Positions 24,392-36,772 of a stretch of DNA of 64,000 nt are shown here, piece by piece. The position numbers and the translations under genes were made by a program. Below the pieces are notes generated by a model, which was given only the letters and a program-made list of their open reading frames with translations, was not told where the DNA came from and did no database searches. Numbering within the stretch: the stretch's first letter is position 1; every line of letters begins with the position of its first letter. The DNA is from Chromobotia macracanthus. Lineage: Eukaryota; Chordata; Actinopteri; Cypriniformes; Botiidae. Location: contig JAZGTH010000067.1 of assembly GCA_036877525.1 (NCBI GenBank), positions 557,501-621,500 on the forward strand, read 5' to 3'.

Positions 24392-27300
24392 ATCATCTGG
24401 AATCTGGGAGCATTCTGCTGTCTCCACGGTAACAGAGTTGCACAGAATGTACATGACCACAGGAAACACACAGATGAACAGCAAAGAGACTCCAGTGCTT
24501 TTATCTCACATCATATCAATTCATAACACAATTACAGTAAGGGAGTTCTGCTGAACTGTAGTTACAGCTGCAGAATCTCTAAAACACAATATTTCATATA
24601 TTTATTAACATGTTAACTTTCAGTCTTCATTATAATACATTTTGAAACCAAAAAAACAAATTCTGCTAAATTAAAGAATAAGTGTTAATTATAATTCTGA
24701 TAATTATAATTAACAGGGTCCAAAGCAAACTGCATTTTAAATCACATTCAAATAAACCTCATTGTAATCACTGCGGAGCTGTTCAATGCTCTTAGCATGA
24801 ATTTGGAGCATTACTGAAACATATGACATTTACACTGTCACACTAAAAGACAAGATGTTTGGTATAAAAGAGAATTAGTGATGGTGAACAACAAGAGCAC
24901 ATCTGATGTGTGATTCCTCATGTTACGAAGAGCTGCAGGTAACATGAGCGTGAGAAGCATCTCTGTCTTGGACATTTAATTTTACCGTTTAACGTGGCTT
25001 GAGAGATCCAGTGAATTAGCATATCAGTCAGGTCATTATAATTAGCTGCTGTTTGTCCCGCCTCATGTATAATTGAGTTAAAAAGGGGCAATAAACAGCC
25101 AGTTTAAAGTTACATCAAACATTTGTATCTATGTTTATCTATGTTTTATATTGAATTGCAATGAATTCTGGGATTGTCTTGTTTTTTTGGTGTGTTCAGG
25201 TCAATTTAAATAAGTACCACAGTAACACTGGAGACACATTAGCAGGGTACAGATGATGCATTGTGGGATTGTAGAGGGTGAGAAGTCCCGTTAATGAGCA
25301 GCATTACAGCAGATCTTCAGTGCTGTGAGTTAAGGAAACTGTAATTTAGCTGCTGTGTAGACTGTGATTAAATGCAGGTCTGAGATCATCAGCAGAGGAT
25401 TGTGGGTGTGAGGTGGACACTTCAATTTCTCCTCCGTCCTGACATTTGGAGTATTGATCCTTTCCTCCTGCTGCAGAAGATGCTTCAGTCTTTCACTGTG
25501 AAAAGTTCTCTAATGCTTCATACGTGCTCAGTCTTTCATCTGGTTTCAGTAAAAATAAGACCATTAAAATGAAAAAAATGCAAATTATATCATTTAAATT
25601 GTTTATATAATCTTTAATATTATTTATTGAAAGTATTCATATATTGTGAAAGTATTTGTATTGACCAGACTGTAGTACATGTAATGTACTGTATATGCCT
25701 GTGGCCACAGTGTGTTCCTGCAGAAACGTGTTTGTGTCGTAACACTTTTCTGTTGCTGCAGCATTTGCTGTTGAAGTGACTCAGAATGTTACAGTTACAC
25801 TGACAGCTGCAGAGATTTCATCTTTCCTATATTTTTCTTGCTTTAAAAGCTTCTAGGTAGATCTTTCACCTTCTGAAGGGCAAAATGGCCATTAAAAACA
25901 CAAATACACAGTCCCTCTTGTTTATGCATCATGTACAGTACAGTGCTGCTGGTTAACTATAGTGTTCACACAGTTTTCTATTGATCTTTAAGAAGCAGAG
26001 CAGTTTTCGTGTGCTGGGGGTCAGAGGTCAATTTCTTCATTTTCCATTCGTTTATCTTCTTGTTTTTAACTGCAAGACCTGCTTTTAGAAGAAGAGCAAC
26101 AGCTCTGCTCTGCTGGGCCAGTGATGAGATGAATACTGTCAGGGACGGTATTAATGAAAATCTATTTTTAAACCTGAAGCAAAAGCCAAGTGTACATCTC
26201 TCCTGTGAGCATAAACCAGGAACATCTGCTTTTGAAAGGATAAAGGCAGGGCGGCTGGCTTTCCATCCAGTTTTTAATGCTTGTGAATATTTCTTGTCAT
26301 GAATAATGCACTTTTTTGAATAATGCTGTTTTTGTTCCTCTGTTTCCTGCAGAGACATTGTGTCCGTCATGTATCAGAAACGATCTGTGTTCATGTGCAC
26401 AATGGTGTTCAAACACGAGTCAGATTTCACGCCAAACTCTCCATCAGTATTTAACTGCAGTCTCAGTGCAAGTTTAAAGGGCTTCTGTTGTGTTTTCATC
26501 AACTTCAGTTAGTGTGTAATAAAAACCATGTGTTACAGTTCACTGTAAAGGAGATATTCTCTTTAACAGAAATCACTTTACAAGCCGTTTGTTGTAGTTC
26601 TTTAGCGATTACAACAAGCTTTTTGAAGCAAATTGAAATAAACCCCGCCCTCAGAAGTAAAATATGAATAATGCATTATTTGAACAATGATGCATTAACC
26701 ATGTTGTAGTGAACCACAAAAACCAAATCCACACTTTTAAAAAACGGATAAAAAATGGAATGTTAGGAAAGTGTAACGAGTTGAGAATGTGATGTTTACA
26801 GACAGAAAGAAACGCAAACACACATGCTAAACCGCTGTGAGGGCGTTTCTGTGGCACTAACAGACTTCAGTACTCAAGGGAGTTTTCTTCAGCTAAACTG
26901 AATGCTATTCATGTAGCTAAAGTATAAACATGTCAGCTTAGCAAATGTGTTCACACTGTCTGTCAGTCTGTAGAAGACGTGGAAACGAGTGTTTACTACA
27001 GCACTAACACAGAATTCTGCACTCGTGTTCATGTTCAGCATATTTTAGGCCTAATGGTCAAGTTGTGGAAGACGTCTGTAAAACTGTAAAAAGGCATTAG
27101 GAATATTTTAATAATGAGCTAAAGTTATAATAATGCTATTTTTTTAAACTGGAAACTTTAAAAGGCAGATGTCAGTGTTAATAATTAAATCAAGAACATT
27201 TCAAACTCATTATATCCTGAAACTATCAGGTCACAGCTGTATATGAGAGTTATGTAATCAGAATATTATAATAAATCATTTTTTCATAAAACATCTTAAT

Positions 27301-27403
27301 GCTTCACGCTTCATAATACTTCAAAAGTGCTGCATCAATTCAATCCCTTTAATTAATCAACAGGTATTACCTCCACACAGAGCAGACTACTGCAACCGGG
27401 GAG
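24392..27403. other. Intronic stretch with conserved-looking and multi-frame-open segments
   Basis: No gene is recognised. At 24990-25110 there is a dense AT-rich run with AATTAGCATATCAGTCAGG and TCATTATAATTAGCTGCTG that looks like a homeodomain/POU-type enhancer, by eye only. At 25978-26370 both strands stay open together (130 residues on the minus strand, 97 on the plus strand), which is uncommon in this AT-rich intron, yet neither product resembles a known protein. A strong 3' splice-site-like tract ends at CTGCAG 26352 without a usable donor before the stop at 26475. Confidence 0.4.
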
Positions 27404-29696
27404 CAGAGAATGTGTAACAGAGAATCACGTAACAGAGAATGTGTAACAGAGAATCACGTAACAGAGAATCACATAATAGAGAATGTGTAACAGAGAATCA
27501 CGTAATAGAGAATGTGTAACAGAGAATCACGTAACAGAGAATGTGTAACAGAGAATCACGTAACAGAGAATGTGTAACAGAGAATCACGTAACAGAGAAT
27601 GTGTAACAGAGAATCACGTAACAGAGAATGTGTAACAGAGAATCACGTAACAGAGAATCACGTAACAGAGAATCACGTAATAGAGAATGTGTAACAGAGA
27701 ATCACGTAATAGAGAATGTGTAACAGAGAATGTGTAACAGAGAATCACGTAACAGAGAATGTGTAACAGAGAATGTGTAACAGAGAATCACGTAACAGAG
27801 AATGTGTAACAGAGAATCACGTAACAGAGAATCACATAACAGAGAATGTGTAACAGAGAATGTGTAACAGAGAATCACGTAATAGAGAATGTGTAACAGA
27901 GAATCACGTAACAGAGAATGTGTAACAGAGAATCACGTAACAGAGAATGTGTAACAGAGAATCACGTAACAGAGAATGTGTAACAGAGAATCACGTTACA
28001 GAGAATCACGTTACAGAGAATCACGTAACAGAGAATCACATAACAGAGAATGTGTAACAGAGAATGTGTAACAGAGAATCATGTAACAGAGAATGTGTAA
28101 CAGAGAATCACGTAATAGAGAATGTGTAACAGAGAATCACGTAACAGAGTATGTGTAACAGAGAATCACCTAACAGAGAATGTGTAACAGAGAATCACCT
28201 AACAGAGAATGTGTAACAGAGAATCACGTAACAGAGAATGTGTAACAGAGAATCACGTAACAGAGAATGTGTAACAGAGAATCAGTAACAGAGAATCACG
28301 TAACAGAGAATCACCTAACAGAGAATGTGTAACAGAGAATCACCTAACAGAGAATGTGTAACAGAGAATCATGTAACAGAGAATGTGTAACAGAGAATCA
28401 CGTAACAGAGAATGTGTAACAGAGAATCACGTAACAGAGAATCACGTAACAGAGAATCACGTAATAGAGAATGTGTAACAGAGAATCACCTAACAGAGAA
28501 TGTGTAACAGAGAATCATGTAACAGAGAATGTGTAACAGAGAATCACGTAACAGAGAATGTGTAACAGAGAATCACGTAACAGAGAATCACGTAACAGAG
28601 AATCACATAATAGAGAATGTGTAACAGAGAATCACGTAATAGAGAATGTGTAACAGAGAATCACGTAACAGAGAATGTGTAACAGAGAATCACGTAATAG
28701 AGAATGTGTAACAGAGAATCACGTAACAGAGAATGTGTAACAGAGAATCACGTAACAGAGAATGTGTAACAGAGAATCATGTAACAGAGAATGTGTAACA
28801 GAGAATCACGTAATAGAGAATGTGTAACAGAGAATCACGTAACAGAGAATGTGTAACAGAGAATCATGTAACAGAGAATGTGTAACAGAGAATCACCTAA
28901 CAGAGAATGTGTAACAGAGAATCACATAATAGAGAATGTGTAACAGAGAATCACCTAACAGAGAATGTGTAACAGAGAATCATGTAACAGAGAATGTGTA
29001 ACAGAGAATCACGTAACAGAGAATGTGTAACAGAGAATGTGTAACAGAGAATCACGTAACAGAGAATCACGTAACAGAGAATCACGTAATAGAGAATGTG
29101 TAACAGAGAATCACGTAATAGAGAATGTGTAACAGAGAATCACGTAACAGAGAATGTGTAACAGAGAATCACGTAATAGAGAATGTGTAACAGAGAATCA
29201 CGTAACAGAGAATGTGTAACAGAGAATCACGTAACAGAGAATGTGTAACAGAGAATCATGTAACAGAGAATGTGTAACAGAGAATCACGTAATAGAGAAT
29301 GTGTAACAGAGAATCACCTAACAGAGAATGTGTAACAGAGAATCACCTAACAGAGAATGTGTAACAGAGAATCATGTAACAGAGAATGTGTAACAGAGAA
29401 TCACCTAACAGAGTATGTGTAACAGAGAATCACCTAACAGAGAATGTGTAACAGAGAATCACCTAACAGAGTATGTGTAACAGAGAATCACCTAACAGAG
29501 TATGTGTAACAGAGAATCACCTAACAGAGAATGTGTAACAGAGAATCATGTAACAGAGAATGTGTAACAGAGAATCACGTAACAGAGAATGTGTAACAGA
29601 GAATCATGTAACAGAGAATCATGTAACAGAGAATGTGTAACAGAGAATGTGTAACAGAGAATCATGTAACAGAGAATGTGTAACAGGAGGAATCAT
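27404..29696 (+). repeat. 2.3-kb tandem array of 14/15-bp half-units with higher-order repeats
   Basis: Two related half-units, TGTGTAACAGAGAA (14 bp) and TCACGTAACAGAGAA (15 bp), mostly alternate to give a 29-bp unit. Occasionally two or three of one kind follow each other. The second half-unit varies at one site as CACG, CATG, CACA or CACC, and AACAGAG varies to AATAGAG. The order of these variants is repeated: the series starting at 28486 is almost the same as that starting at 28951, a higher-order period of about 465 bases. Its first ten half-units also appear from 28341. It ends at GTAACAGGAGG. No spacers and no coding potential. Confidence 0.96.
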
Positions 29697-29855
29697 GTTC
29701 ACTTAAACAGTGTTTGTGAAACAGTTACATTCACTGTGTGAGTACCAGCACATTCATCTGCAATTACTGGCAACATTTCTGCTGTTTCTCTGCAAGAAAA
29801 CAGTAATCAACACGGCACTCCTGCTGCCCACAGTACAGACTGCACAGACCACCTA

Positions 29856-30084
29856 CAGAGAGAGACACGAGAGAGAGAGAGAGAGAGACAGAGAGAAACA
29901 CTGAGAGAGAGAGAGAGAGAGAAACACTGAGAGAGAGAGACAGAGAGAAACACTGAGAGAGAGAGAGAGAGAGAAAAGAGAGAGAGAGAGAGAAACACTG
30001 AGAGAGAGAGAGAGAGAAACACTGAGAGAGAGAGAGAGAGAAACACTGAGAGAGAGAGACAGAGAGAAACACTGAGAGAGAGAG
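29856..30084 (+). repeat. GA-rich array with AAACACTG punctuation
   Basis: GAGAGAGA runs are divided by AAACACTG at intervals of about 20-30 bases, giving roughly nine imperfect units. Ser/Leu-rich frames on the minus strand are repeat artefacts. Confidence 0.95.
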
Positions 30085-32005
30085 CTGGGAAGAGTGTGGG
30101 AGATGCTCGGTAAGAAGGAAGAAGTGTTTTTTACACTGATAGCAGATAAGATGGTACACAGATTTAATAATCTCCAGAGCATGTATGTTTAGTTAGGGAC
30201 TCTAACTCTGCTTCAGTTTTCAGTGACAGATGTTTATTGTTCATGAAGTCGAGATGCAGCATGCACAAATATTCAATAAACAGCTTTGTTTTATTTTATT
30301 ATACTGCTTTACAGCACAGTGAAATGAGACAACACCGTAATCAGGCCTAAACATTAAATTATTTAACTCAATATTTTAATTCTTCAAAAAAGGTAGAATC
30401 TCATATATTATAAAAGTGAAGATATAATCGTTAAGTGTGCTGGACACACAGCTGTCTCACAGCCTCTCTTTCAGCTCTGATCTTTGTAGCCCTGCCCCTC
30501 ACTGCTGACTCTGTGATTGACAGCTGAAGGTTCAGCAGTTTGGCATGTTTCTGCTGAATTTGGGCAGCTGTGGTAAGTGTCAAACTTTGCATTTACTCAG
30601 ACAGAGTACTGTGAGGAACTTCTCTAATAAGCGTCAGGATCTCCATCAGGCCACAAGAGCTCGTCTGGAAAAAATTAAGACCTTTCCCCAATTTTCACAG
30701 CTCCATCTCTCTTCCTGCCATTTCATTTCTAATCTCGCCGGGTTCAGTGAATCTGCACGTGGCACCCCGTGGAGAAATAACCAGTGGATGTAAAGGGCTG
30801 TGATAATAAGAGAGACCTAAAGCAGAAACACTTCAACGCGCTGTGATGATGAGCATTTTAATAAGGAAAATGCGGGTGGGGCGCAGGCTGATGACCTCAC
30901 ATGTGACAGTCAGGGTATGTAAATGATTAATAACCCAGAATACATTGGGATCATATGCTTGTTAGGAGAACAAGGAATGTCTCTGCCTGCAAATATACTG
31001 ATATTATTGTAGCACTCAGTCGTGCTATGAAACACTTCACAAATCTAATGTTATTTCATTTTTGACAACGATACACTTTGTTAACAAGCTTTACTGTATT
31101 AATTAAATTAAACAGCTGCTGTACTTACTATAGAATATAATAGCTGTTTTCCTATTGGCTGGCCCAGATGACTTTTGCAGGGTATTTTGCATTTTCTGGT
31201 TTGGAAAATAATCTGTAAAAAGGGAAATTATTTCAAAGGCTATCATAAAAAGTGTGTAAGAGCAGAAATGTGTATTAAAAAGGAAAGCAGGTAATTTTCA
31301 TGTTGACGTTTTAGAAAATATTCCATCTGAGGGCAGATAAACTGGCAGAGAATCTCTGTCAGGCCCTGATCCATTTCAAGTTAGTTGAAAACAATTTTAT
31401 TAGTGAAAAAATAGGTAGAAAAATAGGTCAAAGCCTTAAATAAGAGAAAACAATTTATTTCTGTTTAACAGAGGCCGTCTCACTAATAACACACTTCACT
31501 GTCAAAACCAGTAAAACACAAGATTTAAAAGAGACCTTAAGAGTGCCTCAGTCTGCCCTCAGTATGAGTGTAAAGATTTCTCATCACATTCCTCCAGGAT
31601 CACATTATCTGAGTATTTATTTAGAGCTCTTATACTGCCCCTCTCTGATTGACCCTTTTGCACAGCATTTATATATTCCTCAAAACAGAACAACAGCCAC
31701 ATCTGCAGCATCATAAACAAAGAGACAATCACAGAACACAAGGGTTTAATTGTAATTAACTGTGTGTGACTGGATCACAGTCTCTGTTGAACCCGAGTCT
31801 GTTTCATTGCACTAATTACATTTCTGATGACTCACAGTGCAGAAGAACAGATCTGTACAGGAGCTTTTTAAATCCACATTTAAATGCTGTAGATTACAGA
31901 GATGAAATCCAGAAACAAGATGATCCAGAAATCCAGAAGATTTAAACGAGAGTTGAAGGATGTGTTTGATATCCCTCTAATAATCTACAAAGTGGCAAGT
32001 AGCAA

Positions 32006-32317
32006 GTGTTCTGGGGGGTTTGTATGGTGTTCTGGGAGGTTTCTAGGAAGTTCTGGGTGGTTTCTAGGATGTTCTGGGAGGTTTCTAGGGTGTTCTGGGA
32101 GGTTTCTATGGTGTTCTGAGAGGTTTCTAGGATGTTCTGGGAGGTTTCTAGGAAATTCTGGGTGGGATCTGGGTGGTTTCTAGGATGTTCTGGGAGGTTT
32201 CTAGGAAGTTCTCGGTGGTTTCTAGGATGTTCTGGGAGGTTTCTAGGATGTTCTGGGTGGTTTCTAGGAAGTTCTGGGTGGTTTCTAGGATGTTCTGGGA
32301 GGTTTCTTGGATGTTCT
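32006..32317 (+). repeat. 21-bp minisatellite, left segment
   Basis: About 15 units of 21 bases, GTTCTGGGAGGTTTCTAGG plus AT, with A/T alternation at GGGAGG/GGGTGG and a few AAG/ATG changes. Because 21 is divisible by three, all three forward frames and the reverse frames give seven-residue repeat peptides (for example CSGRFLG). They have no start or splice context and are not taken as genes. The same array resumes at 32578 after a retroposon insertion. Confidence 0.93.
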
Positions 32318-32577
32318 CCATGCGTTCACTACTCCATGCTGGTGGAATGATCTTCCTGCCTTCATCCAGAATGCAGAATCCCTGGCAATATTCAAAAAAC
32401 AGCTGAAAACACATCTCTTTCGTGAGCACTTAACCTCATCTTCAAAAAAACTAAATTCTTTCCCTTCATTTCCTGTACCTCTTTCCTTTAAATCTCCCTT
32501 GTTGTAGCATATGATACTCTGAGCAATGTCTGAAACTTGTATTGTGAGCACTTATTGTGTCTTATATGTAAATGTAA
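32318..32577 (+). mobile_element. 5'-truncated LINE 3' end (L2-like) inserted in minisatellite
   Basis: The frame from about 32319 to 32440 reads WNDLPAFIQNAESLAIFKK and then QLKTHLFREHL. This is the hallmark C-terminal end of ORF2 in L2/CR1-type non-LTR retrotransposons, where the protein ends soon after a KTHLF motif. The 3' UTR ends in (TAAATG)n at 32567-32580. The 7-base word ATGTTCT occurs at 32311-32317 and again at 32578-32584, as expected for a target-site duplication. Reverse transcriptase and endonuclease are missing, so the copy is dead. A second copy of the family lies at 43239-43567. Confidence 0.85.
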
Positions 32578-32641
32578 ATGTTCTGGGAGGTTTCTAGGAT
32601 GTTCTGGGTGGTTTTCTGGATGTTCTGGCTGGTTTCTTGGT
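32578..32641 (+). repeat. 21-bp minisatellite, right segment
   Basis: Three more units of the array seen at 32006-32317 follow directly after the LINE tail. They are more diverged, with TTTTCTGG and GGCTGG variants. Confidence 0.9.
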
Positions 32642-35100
32642 AGCACAACTACTACACCTAAAAGTAACAGCACACCCCTTCAACAAGCTGGAAACATCAT
32701 TCATGTCTGTAGCAAGTTGTATTGGAATGAGAGGTTTGTTCACTGCCATTCCGGTCAGTGGAGTTTGGGTTGTAGAATTACACACACAGGATAGATCTGT
32801 CTGCACTGTTTGGCTGTGTTTGATGTCAGAGTGTTTGACATACAGTGCAGCTAAAAGTAAAATCATCATATAACAGTAATATTTAATAGCAGAGCATCAC
32901 AGAGGTACATGTTCCTCTCAGATGAAACATCAGGCTGTAATTCAGCTGCTTTCCTCAGTACATAATAAGGATGCAGCTGTAACTGTGGCAGACAGTAAAA
33001 CTCGTCTGCCTGAGGGTTATTTTTGCTCATGGTTCTGCTGAACAAATTTCTCTGGTAATAAATAACACAAAACATGCAGAGTCATTTTCTGCAGGATGTG
33101 CCGCCCCGGTCATTAGGAAAATTAAGTGAAGGAAGTAAAAGCACATTCGTATAAACTGCAGCACTGAAAATGATCCTGTGGAGATTCTGTCTAATGTGCC
33201 TGACAAAATAAAATTCTCCATGTGAATAATGTTAATTGAGAGCAACTGAACACTTCTGAAAAACACTGAACACATCCTGCGATCATAAAGAATTTTAAAG
33301 ATCTGTCAATAAACACATTTACAGACAAATCAAAAGAGTCAGACAGACAATTGAATCAATACACCCAAATCAATTTTCAGACACTTGTAGAAATGAATTA
33401 CAACCTCAGTTCATTCTGTTACCAAACAGAACAATAACCTTTGGATGAGACTCTCACCTGGTAAAATGTGCAGTATGTTAAAATACTTTTTATTGCCTCA
33501 TATTAATAATATTAATATTATTTTAATATGATCATTTAATAAATAATTTGTAGATTAACATAAAAACATCATCTGTTTATCCAACCAGACCAACAGTGTT
33601 CAGATAACAACACAAGTTGTGTGACTGTCTTATTTAATACTGTCTTGTCACTGCATACACAGATTTACAGTCAAGCTAACTGATGCTCTCTCATAAATAT
33701 ATAATGTACTGATAAAATTTATTTTAGTGAAATAGTTCATTCTGGCAGTTCATGTAAATGAAACCGTCCAAAAAAAAAGAGTTGACTAACAGTTTCTGTA
33801 GTGAAGTATTTATATAAATGAAGGTGTTGTAGTTTATTGTCACCCTAATTGAGGTCTGCACTGCTTTTGTTCCAGAAAGATTTTGCTCAGAATTTTCTGA
33901 TTACATTTTCTGATGGTTATATCGCCCCTTTAAATAGCTTTCCTGATGTTACTGTTTGTTGAAAACTTTATCAGATGTATAGCTCGACTAGTTTAACTTC
34001 TTCAGATTCAGTAAATTGTGCCTGCTGCTGTTTCAAAGTAACTTCACTAACACCTTTAAGATCAGATGAAAAGGCCACACAAGCAGGCAGGTGAGAAGCT
34101 GTGCAGTGAAGGTGATTCTGGTTCTTTTAAACATCTAGTTATCACCTATCCTGATTTAACAGGTTTAAAATAACTCTCTCAGCATCTCTGCTAAAATAAG
34201 CTGTTGATGACACTCTTCTGAGAACGTCACGTTTCTAAAACGGTAACAAAGCATTTTTGGATAAAGCACGTCAGACTGTTAAACCCTGCTGAGAAAAACT
34301 TCTCTGTGTTGTCTCTGTAGGTAACAGTAGTTAAAAGATAAATACAGTGTTTTCATCTGCTGTTGGTGTGTTTGGATCTCATAATCTTTTAACCGTATTC
34401 TGAAACTTCTTTACAGTTGACATCACTGATGCCAAATGGCTTATTAGTTAAATATTAACCAGTTGTTTCAGGCTATTGTTGTAGATAATACAGTCTATAG
34501 TATAAAAGCAGCGGCTTTTCAGCATGTCAAATGTTTGTTAACAAATCGGAGAAGTGTTGGCATTCACTTTAATAATGTTGGTTAATAATGTTGGACTCTG
34601 TGGAGTGTGTGTGATTCTGAGGGGACGTGACAGTCAGTGAGCTAAAACTGACCAGTTGTCTACACACCTCAGACAGTTTGGATGTCGGGTGAACTAGTTC
34701 AGTAAGTTTGGTAATAGAAAAGTAATAATTCACAGCCAGTCAAATACAATCATCTGAAAGGAAAAATGAGACGTTTTATTATCTGCTTCAAATTAAAATG
34801 TAGCAAAGCAGGGGATTCATTTCTCAAGGAGGTTTCTCGTGATTATCAGTTTAGCGCAATGATGCATCATTCTCATTTACATGCAGTCAGTGGAAATACA
34901 ATACAGTCCAAATGCAAGAGACACCACAAGCCAACCGTTCTACAATATGACTCCTTCCACGAGAGATTCTGCGCTAAACGCAGGTCAGATTTCCTGAGAC
35001 TGTGAACAGATTAAAGAAGCAGAGAAGGATAAAAAATACTTCAGACAAGCATCAAAGAGTAAAGAGTGAAAAACTACATTTAACTCGCCACAATGTTAAT
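32642..35100. other. No recognisable feature
   Basis: Ordinary AT-rich intron. An AT-rich near-palindromic run occurs at about 33500-33540. A short imperfect repeat-like segment near 33715-33790 was not assigned. Confidence 0.6.
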
Positions 35101-35162
35101 ATGGTGTTGCTATGCTGTTGCTAAGGTGATCTGAGTGGTTATTAGTGCATTGCTGTGTGGTT
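35101..35162 (+). repeat. GTTGCTA-type short repeat
   Basis: GTGTTGCTATGCTGTTGCTA, AGGTGATCTGAGTGG and GCATTGCTGTGTGGTTG are units of the same family as 10243-10296. Confidence 0.65.
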
Positions 35163-35219
35163 GTTTACTGGTCAAGCTGAAGTCTGAGATGTGGACATCA
35201 TTACAGTTCTTTACCTTCA

Positions 35220-35493
35220 TCACTTTAACTGAACTGACTTCATGAATGATGTTATTGTCAAATCCAGACTCCCATCAGCTTTTTCTGAAACTGACACCTG
35301 CAGCAGGGCAAAACCACACAAAAGACCCTGAACAGAGCCTGCTGGTGGACACAGAGAGAGCTCTGTTTCCCTCTGTGAGAGAGAGAAACACAGAGGTGCT
35401 TTTGGGACCTGAAGCTGCCCAGCTGGCTGCACCTGCAGCCCCGTCCAAACACTTGCTAATGCTCTCGTCTCTCTTTTCAATGTGAGACTTCAA
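35220..35493. other. Segment open in several frames, function unknown
   Basis: Frames of 64-86 residues are open over the same 270 bases: three on the minus strand and one on the plus strand. The segment is richer in G and C than its surroundings, and that alone removes stop codons. The peptides (for example QPAGQLQVPKAPLCFS on the minus strand) match nothing I know. It could be a conserved non-coding element. Confidence 0.25.
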
Positions 35494-35697
35494 TTGGTGG
35501 AAGGAAAAAATCTCCTTTTATCTGCCATCAAGCTGCTAACTCCAATAGATTAAACTGTCAGTCAGATACTGCAGCTGTTGTGTCTGCATCACAATCTCAT
35601 TGATGGAACAGAGCTGGTTTATCATCACCGTATGTCAGATGGATTTCACTCATTTCATTCTCAATCAAAGTGTGTGATGCTTTTTCAATGCTAAAAT

Positions 35698-35989
35698 CCA
35701 AGTTAACAGGGAACATTCTCAGAACATTGGTTCTCTAAAAGTTTGTGGTGGTAAAGCAAATGTTAGTGGTTTTAACTTTACATCTCATATATCAAAAATG
35801 TTTTTTTAAGTTGTTAGTGGAATGTCCTAATAACATTCACAAAAGTGTTAACAAAAGAAGTTAATACAACATCTAAAACATTGGATGTTTTGAACATTCC
35901 TAGAACATTCAAAATAACATTTTTAATGTTTTTAGTGCTTAATAGAAACATTAGGGAAATGTTCCTACAACCAAAAATTGTTAGTTGGG
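35698..35989. mobile_element. MITE with CCCAGCTAACA-type ends, copy 1
   Basis: The left end CCAAGTTAACAGGGAACATT faces AATTGTTAGTTGGG at the right end. The subterminal GGGAACATTC and GAAATGTTCC are also inverted, and the interior is dominated by AACATT/AATGTT words. The copy at 55312-55552 has the same ends and interior order with better preserved termini. There is no coding sequence, so this is a non-autonomous DNA transposon. Confidence 0.7.
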
Positions 35990-36237
35990 CGTAACCCTAA
36001 ACAAAAACAGGCATTTAATCAGGGTTTAACCATGTTAAAATTCTAGTCTGTGTTATGATATATACAGAATATACAGCGATGTAACTTTTTCATACTGTAA
36101 TAAGATTTTGGTCATAATGCACACATGATGTCAGGGATCTTCATAATATGTAAACAAGCAGCTATTAAACTAACTTGCTTACTTAATTCCTGCAGTTTCA
36201 CAGATCTCCACATGCCCGTACAGACTTTAATTGATTA

Positions 36238-36290
36238 ACAATTCAATTCAGCTGTATTTGTATAGCGCTTTTACAATGTGGCATTGTCAC
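36238..36290 (+). mobile_element. Fragment of ubiquitous fish interspersed repeat
   Basis: CAATTCAATTCAGCTG and TTTGTATAGCGCTTTTACAA match the start of a widespread teleost repeat that I recall as TCAATTCAAGTTTATTTGTATAGCGC in type. Only about 50 bases are recognisable. Confidence 0.6.
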
Positions 36291-36772
36291 ATTTTTTCTT
36301 TTTATAGGAGCATAAAAGAAAAAATAATAGGATAAAAAAGGAAATATGTACAGTTTATATATAACAGTCTAATACAACAATTTAAAATATGTTTAATGCG
36401 CTTCATTAAAGAATCATTTAGTGACATTATGGTGAATTAAAGTGTGGTGGGGTGTGTGTTAACACAGCAGGACTGAACTATCACAACCAGCAGTTCATAA
36501 ATGCCATAACAACACATTTACATTAGATCTGTTTACAGTTCAAATGAAGTGAGAGCCATGGGTTCTGCTCATATGTAAAACTGGACAGAGTTTGTGTTTT
36601 ATTCTAAAATGAATTTACTGTAATCATTTATGTTTGTTTCTTATCTCTGCCTGTATGTTTCTTATCTCTGAAACAAAATCTGTTTATTATAATCTTTCAG
36701 TTGCTCATTTTCACTAAAATTCTTTTTAACATTAGCTGCCAATTAAATGTGTTTATTTTGTACACTCAAAAA

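Noticed and set aside
26353..26477. Next chst8 coding exon after TTTCCTGCAG
   Set aside because: The acceptor is strong and phase 1 stays open for 40 codons, but there is no usable donor before the TAA and no similarity to the CHST8 stem region as I remember it.
27364..27420. Next chst8 exon (Gly-Ile after CAACAG)
   Set aside because: The open frame runs straight into the tandem array and has no convincing similarity.
27404..29696. CRISPR or centromeric satellite
   Set aside because: No spacers; at 2.3 kb it is too short to be centromeric and is flanked by ordinary intron. A local tandem array explains it.
29764..30182. Ser/Leu-rich minus-strand frames up to 131 residues
   Set aside because: They are translations of the GA repeat.
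32006..32350. Heptad-repeat protein frames (CSGRFLG, SRMFWEV types)
   Set aside because: The 21-bp unit is divisible by three, so every frame stays open. There is no splice or start context, and the array is cut by a LINE.
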